NCBI GenBank assembly: GCA_963839165.1
Contig: CAWIUG010000006.1
Location: 186,001 to 250,000 of the forward strand
Length of the DNA: 64,000 nucleotides
Direction of reading: 5' to 3'
From: DATFVA01 sp963839165
GTDB lineage: Bacteria > Bacteroidota > Ignavibacteria > Ignavibacteriales > Ignavibacteriaceae
The translations under genes and the position numbers were made by a program. Shown here piece after piece: positions 52,056 to 60,765 of the stretch. The notes below the pieces were generated by a model that was not told where the DNA came from, ran no database searches, and saw only the letters and a program-made list of their open reading frames with translations. The stretch's first letter is position 1, and each line of letters starts with the position of its first letter.

Positions 52056-52607
52056 GAAGAAGCACAACGGACCCTAAAAAATATAAATGAAAAATATCCA
52101 ATCAAAATAACACGTGATATTAAAAAAGCTAAGGAATGGTTAAGGCAAAAAGCTAGGGGGTCTGAACGATACGGTATTGTAGTTTCTTCCCAAGCTGAAC
52201 GATTAAAACCACAATCTATTTTTGTTAAATCACCAATGAATCCTATTCATTGGTTTCTTAATGGTAAGGATGATACTCGTTCTTCATATTATCTAGAAGA
52301 TGTGGCTACAGAGTTCCATGTTCAGGGACTAGAACTTGACTGGGTATGCGTTACGTGGGATGCAGATTTTAGATATGCAAGAAATGGTTGGGAACATTGG
52401 TCATTTAAAGGTAATAAATGGCAAAGAATACGAAAACCAGACAGACAAAATTATCTCAAAAATGCATATAGAGTTTTATTAACTCGTGCAAGACAGGGTA
52501 TGCTTATCGTTATCCCCGATGGTGACTTAAATGATCAGACAAGGCTGCCTAAATTTTATGACGCCACCTATGAATATTTAAGAGAAATTGGAATTGAGAA
52601 AATATAA
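52056..52607 (+). pseudogene. 3' fragment of a DUF2075 DNA/RNA helicase-type gene
   Basis: An open frame of 183 codons from just after a TAA at 52053 to a TAA at 52605 encodes only the C-terminal part of a DUF2075 protein. It contains AKEWLRQKARGSERYGIVVSS, SSYYLEDVATEFHVQGLELDW and YRVLLTRARQGM (last helicase motif). The Walker motifs and N-terminal two-thirds are missing. Internal ATG at 52236 could start a shorter product but that is unlikely to be functional. The fragment is markedly more AT-rich than its neighbours, hinting at foreign origin and decay. Confidence 0.72.
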
Positions 52608-52880
52608 TTTTAATAACATATTTTAATTTTAAGAAGTTCTATCTTTTATTATAATTAAGTCTTATAGAAACCTCTCCTTTGCCTAAAGGTAACCGATTAC
52701 TCACCTGAAAAAAAAAGCCTGCAGACTTGAGGATTTTTGGCTAAACCTACGCTATATTTTAAAGAAAATAAGAACTACGGTGAAACTATATTCTCTCATC
52801 CTCCGAAACGCATTTCCCCTCTCTTCCCCTTTAAATAAACAATAATCGTAACGCCGCCTGGGTGTATTGATTCTTATTGG

Positions 52881-53462
52881 CTACCAGGCATAGCCGATGT
52901 CGAACCTTAAGGCAGGGGCGGCTCCGTTGATTCTGGAGTATGAATCGTTCTCTCCGGCAAAGAAGTAGTAATCTACTCCGATGCCCAATCCCATTGCGAA
53001 CTGCTCGCCGGGAAACCACTGCCAGCCAAAAAGCGCTCCCAGGGATGAAATTGAAACTGTTCCGCCGCTTTCATCTGAAATGCTGTTGTATGATGCGTTC
53101 GGCGCGAAGTAAAATCCCTTAAGGTTTCTGCCTCTCGGGTAGAACCTGACTTCAGCATTGATGCCAACTCCGCTTAATCCTGATAATGTCGGCATCTGCA
53201 GCCCTATGCCGAGGGCGGTTCCCTCATTTAGTTCATGGTAATATGATATGTTGTAGAACAGGAAAAATTTCAGCGGGTTTATTACTATCATACTGCTGCG
53301 GGGTGTAATGTCTTCGGTCTGCGATATGCTGACTTCTTTGTAGTATACGGTGTCGCCGGTTTCGGGATCGATTTTCCATTTTCTTGCCTCTGTGCGGTCC
53401 TGCCCGAATGAAATTGTCAGCATGGCTGAACTAATTATCAGGATGTAGAAGATCGTTTTCAT
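52881..53462 (-). CDS. Outer membrane beta-barrel protein of unknown function
   Basis: A 193-residue exported protein with a signal peptide (to about 20), a short polar linker and a series of amphipathic strands (GTALGIGLQMP, GVGINAEVRFYP, FAMGLGIGVDYYFF) ending in RFDIGYAW. It is probably a small barrel. The spacer between it and the DUF2075 fragment (52608-52880) is AT-rich with nothing recognisable. Confidence 0.77.
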   Translation of the reverse strand: MKTIFYILIISSAMLTISFGQDRTEARKWKIDPETGDTVYYKEVSISQTEDITPRSSMIVINPLKFFLFYNISYYHELNEGTALGIGLQMPTLSGLSGVGINAEVRFYPRGRNLKGFYFAPNASYNSISDESGGTVSISSLGALFGWQWFPGEQFAMGLGIGVDYYFFAGENDSYSRINGAAPALRFDIGYAW

Positions 53463-53769
53463 TTTTTTTTGTTCTCCTCTGAGTTAAAAACCTTATGTTT
53501 AGCTTCTTCACTATAACAAACCTTGTGCCGCATCCTGTCTGTATGATGAACGGATTGCAGGAATGATAAGCGCTTTATACTACTAAACTTAACTCTATTT
53601 AGTATAATTCTCTATACATAGTAAGCATATTATTTAATACAGCCGGTTTACGGGACTGTCTTTTTTAATCCCCTTCTATCATTTCCCTAAGCCTGCTGTT
53701 TAAATTCTGTTCTTATCCGCGCTTTGTTTTGTTTAATTACGGCCAGTTAAAATACGGGAGAAGAGAACC
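53463..53769. other. Gene-free divergent spacer
   Basis: A 307-base spacer with an AT-rich core (53575-53640), containing the promoters of the barrel gene and the DUF5916 gene. No further feature seen. Confidence 0.4.
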
Positions 53770-56439
53770 ATGAAACGTTTGATCCTTTTTTGTATGCTGG
53801 CCGCCTCTGCGGTGTATGCTAATAAATATCCAACCCTTAATGACAATTCGAACTCGCAGATAAACGCCGTAAGGTTAAATGAAAATATAAAAGTAGATGG
53901 TAAACTCACTGAAAAGGTCTGGCAGGGTCCTGGTTTTAATACTCTGATCCAGGCGGATCCGCAGCAGGGTTTACGGCCTTCGCAGAAATCCGAGTTCTGG
54001 CTGGCTTATGACGATGAGGCCCTCTACTTCGCCGCGAAGTTCTACGACTCTCATCCTGACTCGATCATGGCCCGTCTCGTGCGCCGCGATTTTATTTGGG
54101 GCGATCCTTCTGATGGATGTGTGCTTTATATCGACTCCTACCGCGATAAACGCAATGGCTATTTCTTCTATGTCTCAGCCGCCGGTGCTGTGGCCGACGG
54201 ACTCATAGAGAATGACGTAAAACAGCCTAATGACCTTAGCTGGGATGCTGTGTGGGAAGGCGCCCGAAGCATCGATGATCAGGGCTGGTCGGTTGAAATG
54301 AAGATTCCTTACTCCCAGCTCCGCTTCAGGGAGGGCGCTCAACAGGTGTGGGGCGTTAATGTTGAAAGGTTTATTAGCAGACGGTTCGAAACTGACATGG
54401 TGGTCTATACTCCCCGTAATGAAAGCGGCTTTGCTTCACGCTTCCCCGACCTTGTCGGTATTGAGAAGATTGCTCCCCCGTCCAGAATTGAGCTCCTTCC
54501 TTATGTAGTCGGTAAGGCAAAGTATATCGGCGCTCAGCCCGGCGATCCGTTTAATACGGGTCATGAGTATTCGCCGGGTGCGGGACTCGATGTTCGTGCG
54601 GGCCTCGGAAGCAGCCTTACTCTTAATGCTACTATCAACCCCGACTTCGGTCAGGTTGAGGTCGACCCCGCCGTGGTTAATCTCTCTGATGTTGAATCTA
54701 CTTTTGATGAGAAGCGCCCTTTCTTTACCGAGGGTGTTAGTATCTACCGCTTCGGTCAGGGAGGTACTAATAATAATGTCTCTTTTAACTGGCCTACTAC
54801 AAATATTTTCTATAGCAGGCGTATCGGAAGAAATCCCCAGGGCAGCCTTCCCTCTTATGATTATGCCGATATTCCTCAGGGAACTCATATACTTGGGGCC
54901 GCTAAGGTATCAGGTCAGGTATATGACAATTGGAAGATAGGAACGATCCATGCGGTTACTCAGCGCGAGTATGCTGATATCTCTGCTGATGGACAGCGCT
55001 CCTCGGTTGAGATGGAACCCCTTACTTATTACGGTATCTTCCGCGCGCAGAGAGATTTTAATTCGGGAAAACAGGGTATCGGTCTCCTCTCTACTTTCAC
55101 TGACCGCTTCTTTAAGAATGATGCCCTCAACTCGCAGATAAATAAGAATGCGTTTGTTGTTGGAAGTGATGGATGGACTTTCCTCGATGAGGATAATACT
55201 TACGTTCTTACAGGCTGGGCCGCCCTCTCCAATGTTACTGGTTCTGCGGAAAGGATAACTGCACTGCAGCGAAGCCCCGTTCATTACTACCAGCGGCCTG
55301 ATGCGTCTTATATTTCTGTTGATAGTTCTGCCACCTCCCTGACAGGCTACAGCGGGCGGTTGATGCTGAATAAAAACCGCGGACGCTGGGCGATAAATAC
55401 AGCTGTGGGTTTGATTAGTCCCGGCTTTGAGATAAATGATTTAGGTTATGGATCGTATAGTGATTATATAAACGGACACTTCTTTACTACTTACAGATGG
55501 ACTGAGCCCACAGCGCTTTATCAATTCGCGGGGATAAATCTTGGTGCCTATACCAGTTATGATTTCGGTGGTAATAATGTTGCTCAGGGCTATCGTCTCT
55601 ATTCCTACCTTACCATGCCTGATTATTATGGAGCCGACCTTGGTTTCACATACAGCCCTTCTACCTGCAATGCAAGAAAAACACGCGGCGGTCCTTTAAC
55701 TGTTAACCCTTCCAGCTCTTCATTCTTCTGGGATCTTTTTACCGACGGCCGTCAGTGGTGGGTTCTGAGTATGGGCGGCTCCAGTTCGTTCAGCACCGAT
55801 GGTAATTCTCAGTTCGTTTATGCATCCATGGAGTTTAAGGTGACTACCACTTTAACGATGTCAATAGGCCCTGAATATACGAATAGTGTTTCGGAGACTC
55901 AGTGGGTCAGCAATTTCAGGGATCCCTCCGCCTCTGATACGTATAACCGCAGATATGTTTTCGCTCATCTTGATCAGCATGTTCTTGCCGCTAATATAAG
56001 GGCTGATTGGATTCTGAGTCCTTCTCTCAGCTTCCAGTTTTACTTCCAGCCCTTGATTGCATCCGGTGCCTATAACAGTTTCAAGTATCTGCAGAAACCG
56101 AAGTCGTATGATTTTAATACTTACGGAAGAAATGGTTCTACCCTGGTGCAGAATACCTCTGCCGGAGGAGACGTTGCCTCCTATGAGCTGGATCCCGACG
56201 GTTCGGGTCCTGCCCCGGCTCAGGTAATCGGCAACCCCGATTTTAATTATCTCTCCCTGCGCGGAAATGCGGTTCTCCGCTGGGAGTATATGCCAGGCTC
56301 TACTTTATATTTTGTGTGGACTCAGAGCCGGGAAAACATCGAAGCCGATGGCGATTTCCGCCCCGGCCATTCGTTCAATAATCTCTTCAGCGTCCATCCC
56401 GATAATATTTTTATGCTGAAGCTCAGCTACTGGCTCTAA
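53770..56439 (+). CDS. DUF5916 protein with carbohydrate-binding (CBM9-like) N-terminal domain
   Basis: An 889-residue exported protein. After a short signal peptide comes a CBM9-like domain (about 35-215; VDGKLTEKVWQGPGF, LAYDDEALYFAAKFYDS, WSVEMKIPYSQLRF). The DUF5916 region follows, with the signature NATINPDFGQVEVDPAVVNLSDVESTF in shortened view and FDEKRPFFTEGVSIY. The second half is strand-rich and ends in LKLSYWL, as in an outer membrane barrel. The family is common in Bacteroidota and often assumed to bind surface polysaccharide; direct function is not known. A GGGAGAAGAG ribosome site precedes the start. Confidence 0.87.
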   Translation: MKRLILFCMLAASAVYANKYPTLNDNSNSQINAVRLNENIKVDGKLTEKVWQGPGFNTLIQADPQQGLRPSQKSEFWLAYDDEALYFAAKFYDSHPDSIMARLVRRDFIWGDPSDGCVLYIDSYRDKRNGYFFYVSAAGAVADGLIENDVKQPNDLSWDAVWEGARSIDDQGWSVEMKIPYSQLRFREGAQQVWGVNVERFISRRFETDMVVYTPRNESGFASRFPDLVGIEKIAPPSRIELLPYVVGKAKYIGAQPGDPFNTGHEYSPGAGLDVRAGLGSSLTLNATINPDFGQVEVDPAVVNLSDVESTFDEKRPFFTEGVSIYRFGQGGTNNNVSFNWPTTNIFYSRRIGRNPQGSLPSYDYADIPQGTHILGAAKVSGQVYDNWKIGTIHAVTQREYADISADGQRSSVEMEPLTYYGIFRAQRDFNSGKQGIGLLSTFTDRFFKNDALNSQINKNAFVVGSDGWTFLDEDNTYVLTGWAALSNVTGSAERITALQRSPVHYYQRPDASYISVDSSATSLTGYSGRLMLNKNRGRWAINTAVGLISPGFEINDLGYGSYSDYINGHFFTTYRWTEPTALYQFAGINLGAYTSYDFGGNNVAQGYRLYSYLTMPDYYGADLGFTYSPSTCNARKTRGGPLTVNPSSSSFFWDLFTDGRQWWVLSMGGSSSFSTDGNSQFVYASMEFKVTTTLTMSIGPEYTNSVSETQWVSNFRDPSASDTYNRRYVFAHLDQHVLAANIRADWILSPSLSFQFYFQPLIASGAYNSFKYLQKPKSYDFNTYGRNGSTLVQNTSAGGDVASYELDPDGSGPAPAQVIGNPDFNYLSLRGNAVLRWEYMPGSTLYFVWTQSRENIEADGDFRPGHSFNNLFSVHPDNIFMLKLSYWL

Positions 56440-56473
56440 CCGATCCTTCGGGAAGTTGAAGTGGTATCAGATG

Positions 56474-56592
56474 GCTACAAATATAGATCCTCTACGAGGA
56501 TCAACCTCCAGAACCCCGGAGAGGTTCAACGTTTGTAATTTTCGCTTACCCTGATATCCCCCCAACCTCGTAGAGGTTGAACATCTATAACC
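56474..56592. repeat. Three copies of the dispersed hairpin repeat
   Basis: Copy 1 (minus orientation) has stem GATCCTC-TAC-GAGGATC on the plus strand (56486-56502) and tail on its left (56474-56485). Copy 2 (plus) has stem GAACCCC-GGA-GAGGTTC (56511-56527) with tail AACGTTTGTAATT. Copy 3 (plus) has stem CAACCTC-GTA-GAGGTTG (56563-56579) with tail AACATCTATAACC (56580-56592). They fill most of the spacer after the DUF5916 gene. Confidence 0.8.
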
Positions 56593-56715
56593 ACCCCCTT
56601 CTCTCCCGGGTGCGCCAGAGCAATTCCCCACCAAAAATCCGCCTTTCCTGTGGATTTATTCTCCCTTCTTTATAATCTTAGATTCTTGATTGATCCACAA
56701 TGAAAAGGAAACATT

Positions 56716-57534
56716 ATGAAATACACGTTCATATTTCTGTTGGGTATATTTTTCGTTTACGGATGTACACAGAAAAAAGAAGAACCGGCTAAACAAGAGG
56801 GCGCTTCTATGGTGACAAAGACAGTTGACTATTCGGCCGACGGCACTCCCCTGAAGGGTTTCATCGCTTATGACAGCAGCAAAACCGGCAAACGTCCGGG
56901 TATAGTAGTGGTTCACGAATGGTGGGGCATGAATGATTACGCTGAACACCGGGCCGACTCCCTTGCAAAGCTCGGCTATATCGCCCTTGCAATAGACATG
57001 TACGGAAATGGCAAAACAGCAGAGCATCCCGATAATGCGCAGAAGTTTTCCTCTGCGGTCATGGAACATATGGATACCGCAATGGCAAGGTTTAACGCGG
57101 GACTCGAGCTCCTGAAAGCCCAGCCCCAGACAGACACCTCAAACCTCGCCGCGATTGGCTACTGCTTCGGCGGTGGTGTTGTGCTGCGTATGGCACTTGC
57201 AGGCGTTCCCCTTAACGGTGTTGTTAGTTTTCATGGCGACCTGCCGACAAAGGCTCCTGAACACCCTGACTCGGTTAAAGCCGCAATTCTTGTATGCAAT
57301 GGCGCCGCTGATCCGTTTAATCCCCCTGAAAAGGTTAATGCCTTCAGAACTATGATGGACAGCGCGGGTATAAATTATACGTTTAAGAATTATGAAGGAG
57401 CAAAACACGCCTTTACTAATCCTGCATCAGACAGCCTGGGCAGTAAGTTTAACCTTCCCCTCGCCTATAATAAACAGGCTGATGAGCAGAGCTGGAAGGA
57501 TATGAAGGAGTTCTTCAGCCGTATCTTTAAGTAG
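56716..57534 (+). CDS. Dienelactone hydrolase family lipoprotein
   Basis: A 272-residue alpha/beta hydrolase exported as a lipoprotein (lipobox VYGC, Cys17). The dienelactone hydrolase triad is visible: nucleophile Cys150 in GYCFGGG, Asp in NGAADPF and His in GAKHAF. Oxyanion region VVHEWWGMNDY is typical. It probably hydrolyses an ester or lactone in the periplasm. It is directly followed by a chimeric gene remnant. Confidence 0.88.
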   Translation: MKYTFIFLLGIFFVYGCTQKKEEPAKQEGASMVTKTVDYSADGTPLKGFIAYDSSKTGKRPGIVVVHEWWGMNDYAEHRADSLAKLGYIALAIDMYGNGKTAEHPDNAQKFSSAVMEHMDTAMARFNAGLELLKAQPQTDTSNLAAIGYCFGGGVVLRMALAGVPLNGVVSFHGDLPTKAPEHPDSVKAAILVCNGAADPFNPPEKVNAFRTMMDSAGINYTFKNYEGAKHAFTNPASDSLGSKFNLPLAYNKQADEQSWKDMKEFFSRIFK

Positions 57535-57539
57535 TAAAT

Positions 57540-57899
57540 TTGTCAAACGGCAGCATGGTTAATTTTTCCACCGAACCGACAAGACGTGTTGATATGGTGT
57601 TCGGCATAGGCTACGGAGATAGTATTGAGAAGGCCAGGATGGTCTTGAAGAAAGGGACGATCGGGAAAGTCCTTAACGGACTGATGGGTGAATTGAAACC
57701 GGAAGCCGCTTATTTTTCACTCAACGAGGGGAAACGGCATATAATTATGGTGGTTAATGTGAATAATGCCGGTGACTTCGTAAGATATGCCGAACCGTTT
57801 TTCCTCCAGTTCAATGCCGATGTAAAATATGATATTGTTATTACCCCCGAGGAGATAAAGAATTCAGGCCTTGAGGAGATCGGAAAGAAATACGCCTGA
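57540..57899 (+). CDS. Chimeric ORF: MscS C-terminal fragment joined to a DUF3303-like half
   Basis: A 119-residue ORF starting at TTG 57540 (or ATG 57555). Residues 1 to about 34 (LSNGSMVNFSTEPTRRVDMV and onward to GYGDSIEKAR) match the cytoplasmic part of MscS-type mechanosensitive channels. From about residue 36 it switches to a small unrelated domain (GTIGKVLNGLMGELKPEAAYF, then AEPFFLQFNADVKYDIVITPEE), which I associate from memory with DUF3303-like proteins. Both partners lack their N-termini. The pore domain of MscS is absent, so this is not a channel. It looks like a deletion junction between two genes. Confidence 0.6.
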   Translation: MSNGSMVNFSTEPTRRVDMVFGIGYGDSIEKARMVLKKGTIGKVLNGLMGELKPEAAYFSLNEGKRHIIMVVNVNNAGDFVRYAEPFFLQFNADVKYDIVITPEEIKNSGLEEIGKKYA

Positions 57900-57950
57900 G
57901 AAATTAATGCTCAACACTATGGATTGCTCTTGAAGCGCATAACAAACGCT

Positions 57951-57982
57951 CGCTGATGCTCTCCATCAGCGGGCATTTTTTT
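57951..57982 (+). terminator. Rho-independent terminator
   Basis: CGCTGATG (57951-57958) pairs perfectly with CATCAGCG (57964-57971) around a 5-base loop, followed by GGCA and eight T. It ends the dienelactone hydrolase/chimera transcript. Confidence 0.87.
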
Positions 57983-57999
57983 TATTAAATCCTTCCCTA

Positions 58000-58614
58000 T
58001 TACTTTCCGTGCAGAAAATCATTTATGGTCTTTATGAACATATCCGGCTGGTCTACAAAGGTCATATGACCGCTCTGTGGAAATACAACCAGTTTGGAAT
58101 CGGGTATCTTTTCGTGCATTTCTTTGGATAACCATGGTGCGCATTCATCATGATCACCGCAGTTGACAAGCGTTGGAACTTTAATAGTATGAAGACTATC
58201 GACATATTCTACAGATTTAAGGTTTCCGTCGATTACATACTCACCGTCAGAGCCCCACATCTCGCGATAAAGATCCCACACAAATCCATCGCTTGCAGGA
58301 TCATATGAAGGATCGGGTCTGCTCTGGTAAAGGTAAGGGAAATAGCCTTCACCCCACGCTGCTTTCATATATTCTTCTGTATAGCGGTTCTGTTCGTATG
58401 GTAATCCATGTCCGTATAGTCCCTCACTTTCCATCTTATTTATGCGGTTTCGAAGATCAGGCGCCATATTTTCCTTGATCTTTTCGAAAACCTTGTTCAT
58501 CTCCGAAGTGCTCGCAAAAGTGCTGCAGAGGATAAGGTGAGATAAGTGCTCCTGGTATTTAAGTGCATAAGCCTGTGCAAGAACCCCTCCGTACGAATGT
58601 CCCATCAGGTTCAT
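58000..58614 (-). pseudogene. 5'-truncated alpha/beta hydrolase (proline iminopeptidase-like)
   Basis: The 204-codon ORF begins at MNLMGHSYGG, i.e. directly at the nucleophile elbow (Ser7), and continues through a lid region to Asp (NCGDHDECAP) and His (SGHMTF). Proline iminopeptidase-like enzymes have about 90-100 residues before this point, including the oxyanion HG motif, and these are missing. A few upstream in-frame codons (…TLNLGK) still fit the family, then similarity is lost near 58640. The divergent gene starts at 58731, leaving no room for the rest. It is probably a non-functional remnant. Confidence 0.72.
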
Positions 58615-58730
58615 TTTACCGAGGTTCAGAGTTTTGTAAGATAAGCAAATTGTTTGAACACCTGCAATTAAAATAATTTTCAGAAAGTTTTTTTATTTTT
58701 ACACTAAATACAATGTAAACAGGATTTTAA

Positions 58731-60686
58731 ATGAAATTAGCAGCTGCTCTGTTTTTGGTTTTTCTTACAGGTCTGTTTTTTTCTCTGCCCGATAGTAACC
58801 GTAATCTGCTGGTTAACGGCGACTTCGAAACGAGTACCAACGGTACAATGCCCGATAACTGGTACAGTGACAGCAAAGTATATAGCCTTGGCAATGATGC
58901 CGCCTCCGGTAATCATTCACTTAAGTATTCCAATTCTGATCCTGCTGTTTATAAACTATGCACTCAGCAGATAAATCTGAAACCGGGGAATTCTTATTCT
59001 GCCGGTATCAAAGTGAAAACTCTTAATATAAGCGGAGAGGATTTCGGGGCTTCTTTCTGTATTGAATGGCTTGATAGGGATGGGAAATGGCTCGGAGGTT
59101 CGTATCCCACGGGTGTGAAAGGAACAAAGGACTGGACGGATATAAGTGACCTTGTAACAATTCCTGATAGTGCTGCGAAGGTTTTTTTCTGCTGCTATGT
59201 AAGAAAAGGAATGACGGGCACAGCCTGGTTTGATGACGCGTATGTGAAAACGTATCAGGGTAACCGGATTAGTGTTCTCATGCTTAAGCCGGTCTACAGG
59301 GGATTGTTATTTCCCGGCGGTAAACAAAATGTGGTTCTTTCGGTAAACCTCGATAACTTTGATGAGGCAACGGATGGATTAAAGATCTCTTCGGTTATTC
59401 TCGATTCCTCAGGCAGAAAGTTTGCCGGTAATTCTACGGATGTAACCGGCAGCAGGAAAAGTTATGAGATCAGTCTGGATGCTTCGGGAATACAGGATGG
59501 TCAGTACTTCGCGGAAGTTAAACTAATAACGAACAGCGGGCAGGTGCTGGATTCATGGACTAAACCCCTCAGGAAAGTAGGCAGACAGGATCAGCCTGAA
59601 GTCTGGTTTGATGACCATAAAAGGATGATTGTTCATAATCAGAAGATCTTCCCGCTAGGCATGTACTGGAGCACTGTAAATGAAGCTGATCTGAAGAAAT
59701 TTTCGCAGAGTAAGTTTAATTTCATCCTGCCTTACAACAGACCAACTAAAGATCAGATGGATCTCGCTCAGAAATATAATATTAAGGTGGTCTATTCGGT
59801 GAAGGATCTTTACGCCGGGTCTCAGTTTGTTCCCGCGGATATTAAATCGTACGGGGAGGAATTATCGATGCTCGATAAGACAGTTAAAAATTTTAAGGAT
59901 AGTCCCGCCCTGCTGGCCTGGTATAATAATGATGAATATCCCCCGGAATTTATGGACAGGCTGAATGAACATTATAAAAATATTGCGGCTTTGGATCCGG
60001 ATCATCCCGTGCTTTCGATAATAAACAGACCTCTGCAGGCAGGTCTCTATCTTAACTCTACCGATATAATAGGCGGTGATCCATACGTTATCCCGAAATT
60101 AAAAATGGACATGGTGGGAGAAACAACAGAAACGATATTAAAAAAGACAGATTATAGTCAGCCCGTGTGGATGGTGATCCAGTCGCATAACCTCGGCAAC
60201 TATGCGGGATCGGTATCCGCCGCGAAAGAGTTCCGTTCCCCCGACTATGAGGAGATGAGGTGTATGTCGTGGCAGGCAATATGTAAAGGCGCTGACGGCC
60301 TTATTTATTATTCTTTTTTCGATCTTCAGAGAAATAAGGATGTCTCATTCGAAACTCAATGGTCGAACCTGAAGAAGATCGTATCGGAGATTCAATCATA
60401 TTCTGAAATCCTGTTATCTGAAGAGAAGGCTGATGTAGTAAAGGCTGTCGGCACCGGAGGCGGAGAGATTTCCTGGCTCGATCTGACCACAAGGAAATAC
60501 AACAATAAACTCTATATCTTCGCTGTAAATAATGGAAATGGATCGGGTGAATCGGAATTTATACTTCCTTCAAATTATAAAACCGTAAAACTCGCAGGCA
60601 ATACAGCAGAACAATTCTCCCTTGAAAATTCTCGCTTTAATGACAAATTCAGGAACCTGGAAGTTAAGGTATATACTGCCGAATAA
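58731..60686 (+). CDS. Secreted protein with carbohydrate-binding-like and TIM-barrel-like domains
   Basis: A 651-residue exported protein. After a signal peptide (to about 19) comes a jelly-roll module (NLLVNGDFETSTNGTMPDNW, typical of CBM-like domains; about 25-180), then an Ig-like strand region (about 180-285). A probable TIM barrel (about 290-560) follows, with IFPLGMYWSTVNEADL, LLAWYNNDEYPPEFMDRL and MSWQAICKGADGLIYYSFFD, and a C-terminal beta domain closes it. The barrel resembles glycoside hydrolases; the acidic NDEYPPE is a candidate catalytic region. No specific GH family is recognised. No T9SS sorting domain is present. Confidence 0.78.
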   Translation: MKLAAALFLVFLTGLFFSLPDSNRNLLVNGDFETSTNGTMPDNWYSDSKVYSLGNDAASGNHSLKYSNSDPAVYKLCTQQINLKPGNSYSAGIKVKTLNISGEDFGASFCIEWLDRDGKWLGGSYPTGVKGTKDWTDISDLVTIPDSAAKVFFCCYVRKGMTGTAWFDDAYVKTYQGNRISVLMLKPVYRGLLFPGGKQNVVLSVNLDNFDEATDGLKISSVILDSSGRKFAGNSTDVTGSRKSYEISLDASGIQDGQYFAEVKLITNSGQVLDSWTKPLRKVGRQDQPEVWFDDHKRMIVHNQKIFPLGMYWSTVNEADLKKFSQSKFNFILPYNRPTKDQMDLAQKYNIKVVYSVKDLYAGSQFVPADIKSYGEELSMLDKTVKNFKDSPALLAWYNNDEYPPEFMDRLNEHYKNIAALDPDHPVLSIINRPLQAGLYLNSTDIIGGDPYVIPKLKMDMVGETTETILKKTDYSQPVWMVIQSHNLGNYAGSVSAAKEFRSPDYEEMRCMSWQAICKGADGLIYYSFFDLQRNKDVSFETQWSNLKKIVSEIQSYSEILLSEEKADVVKAVGTGGGEISWLDLTTRKYNNKLYIFAVNNGNGSGESEFILPSNYKTVKLAGNTAEQFSLENSRFNDKFRNLEVKVYTAE

Positions 60687-60765
60687 ACGGCGGTATCAGA
60701 TAAATCCTTCTGAGATGAACTTTTTGTAAATTTGAACTGTTGTTCGGGGAAAAAGACGGGAGTAA

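Noticed and set aside
51870..52101. Longer N-terminus for the cytochrome c gene (start at 52101)
   Set aside because: The extra 77 residues would put the lipobox far from the N-terminus, and a GTG with a good ribosome site sits at 51870.
4855..56592. Palindromic repeats as a CRISPR array
   Set aside because: Copies are scattered over many spacers, not regularly spaced, and no cas gene is present.
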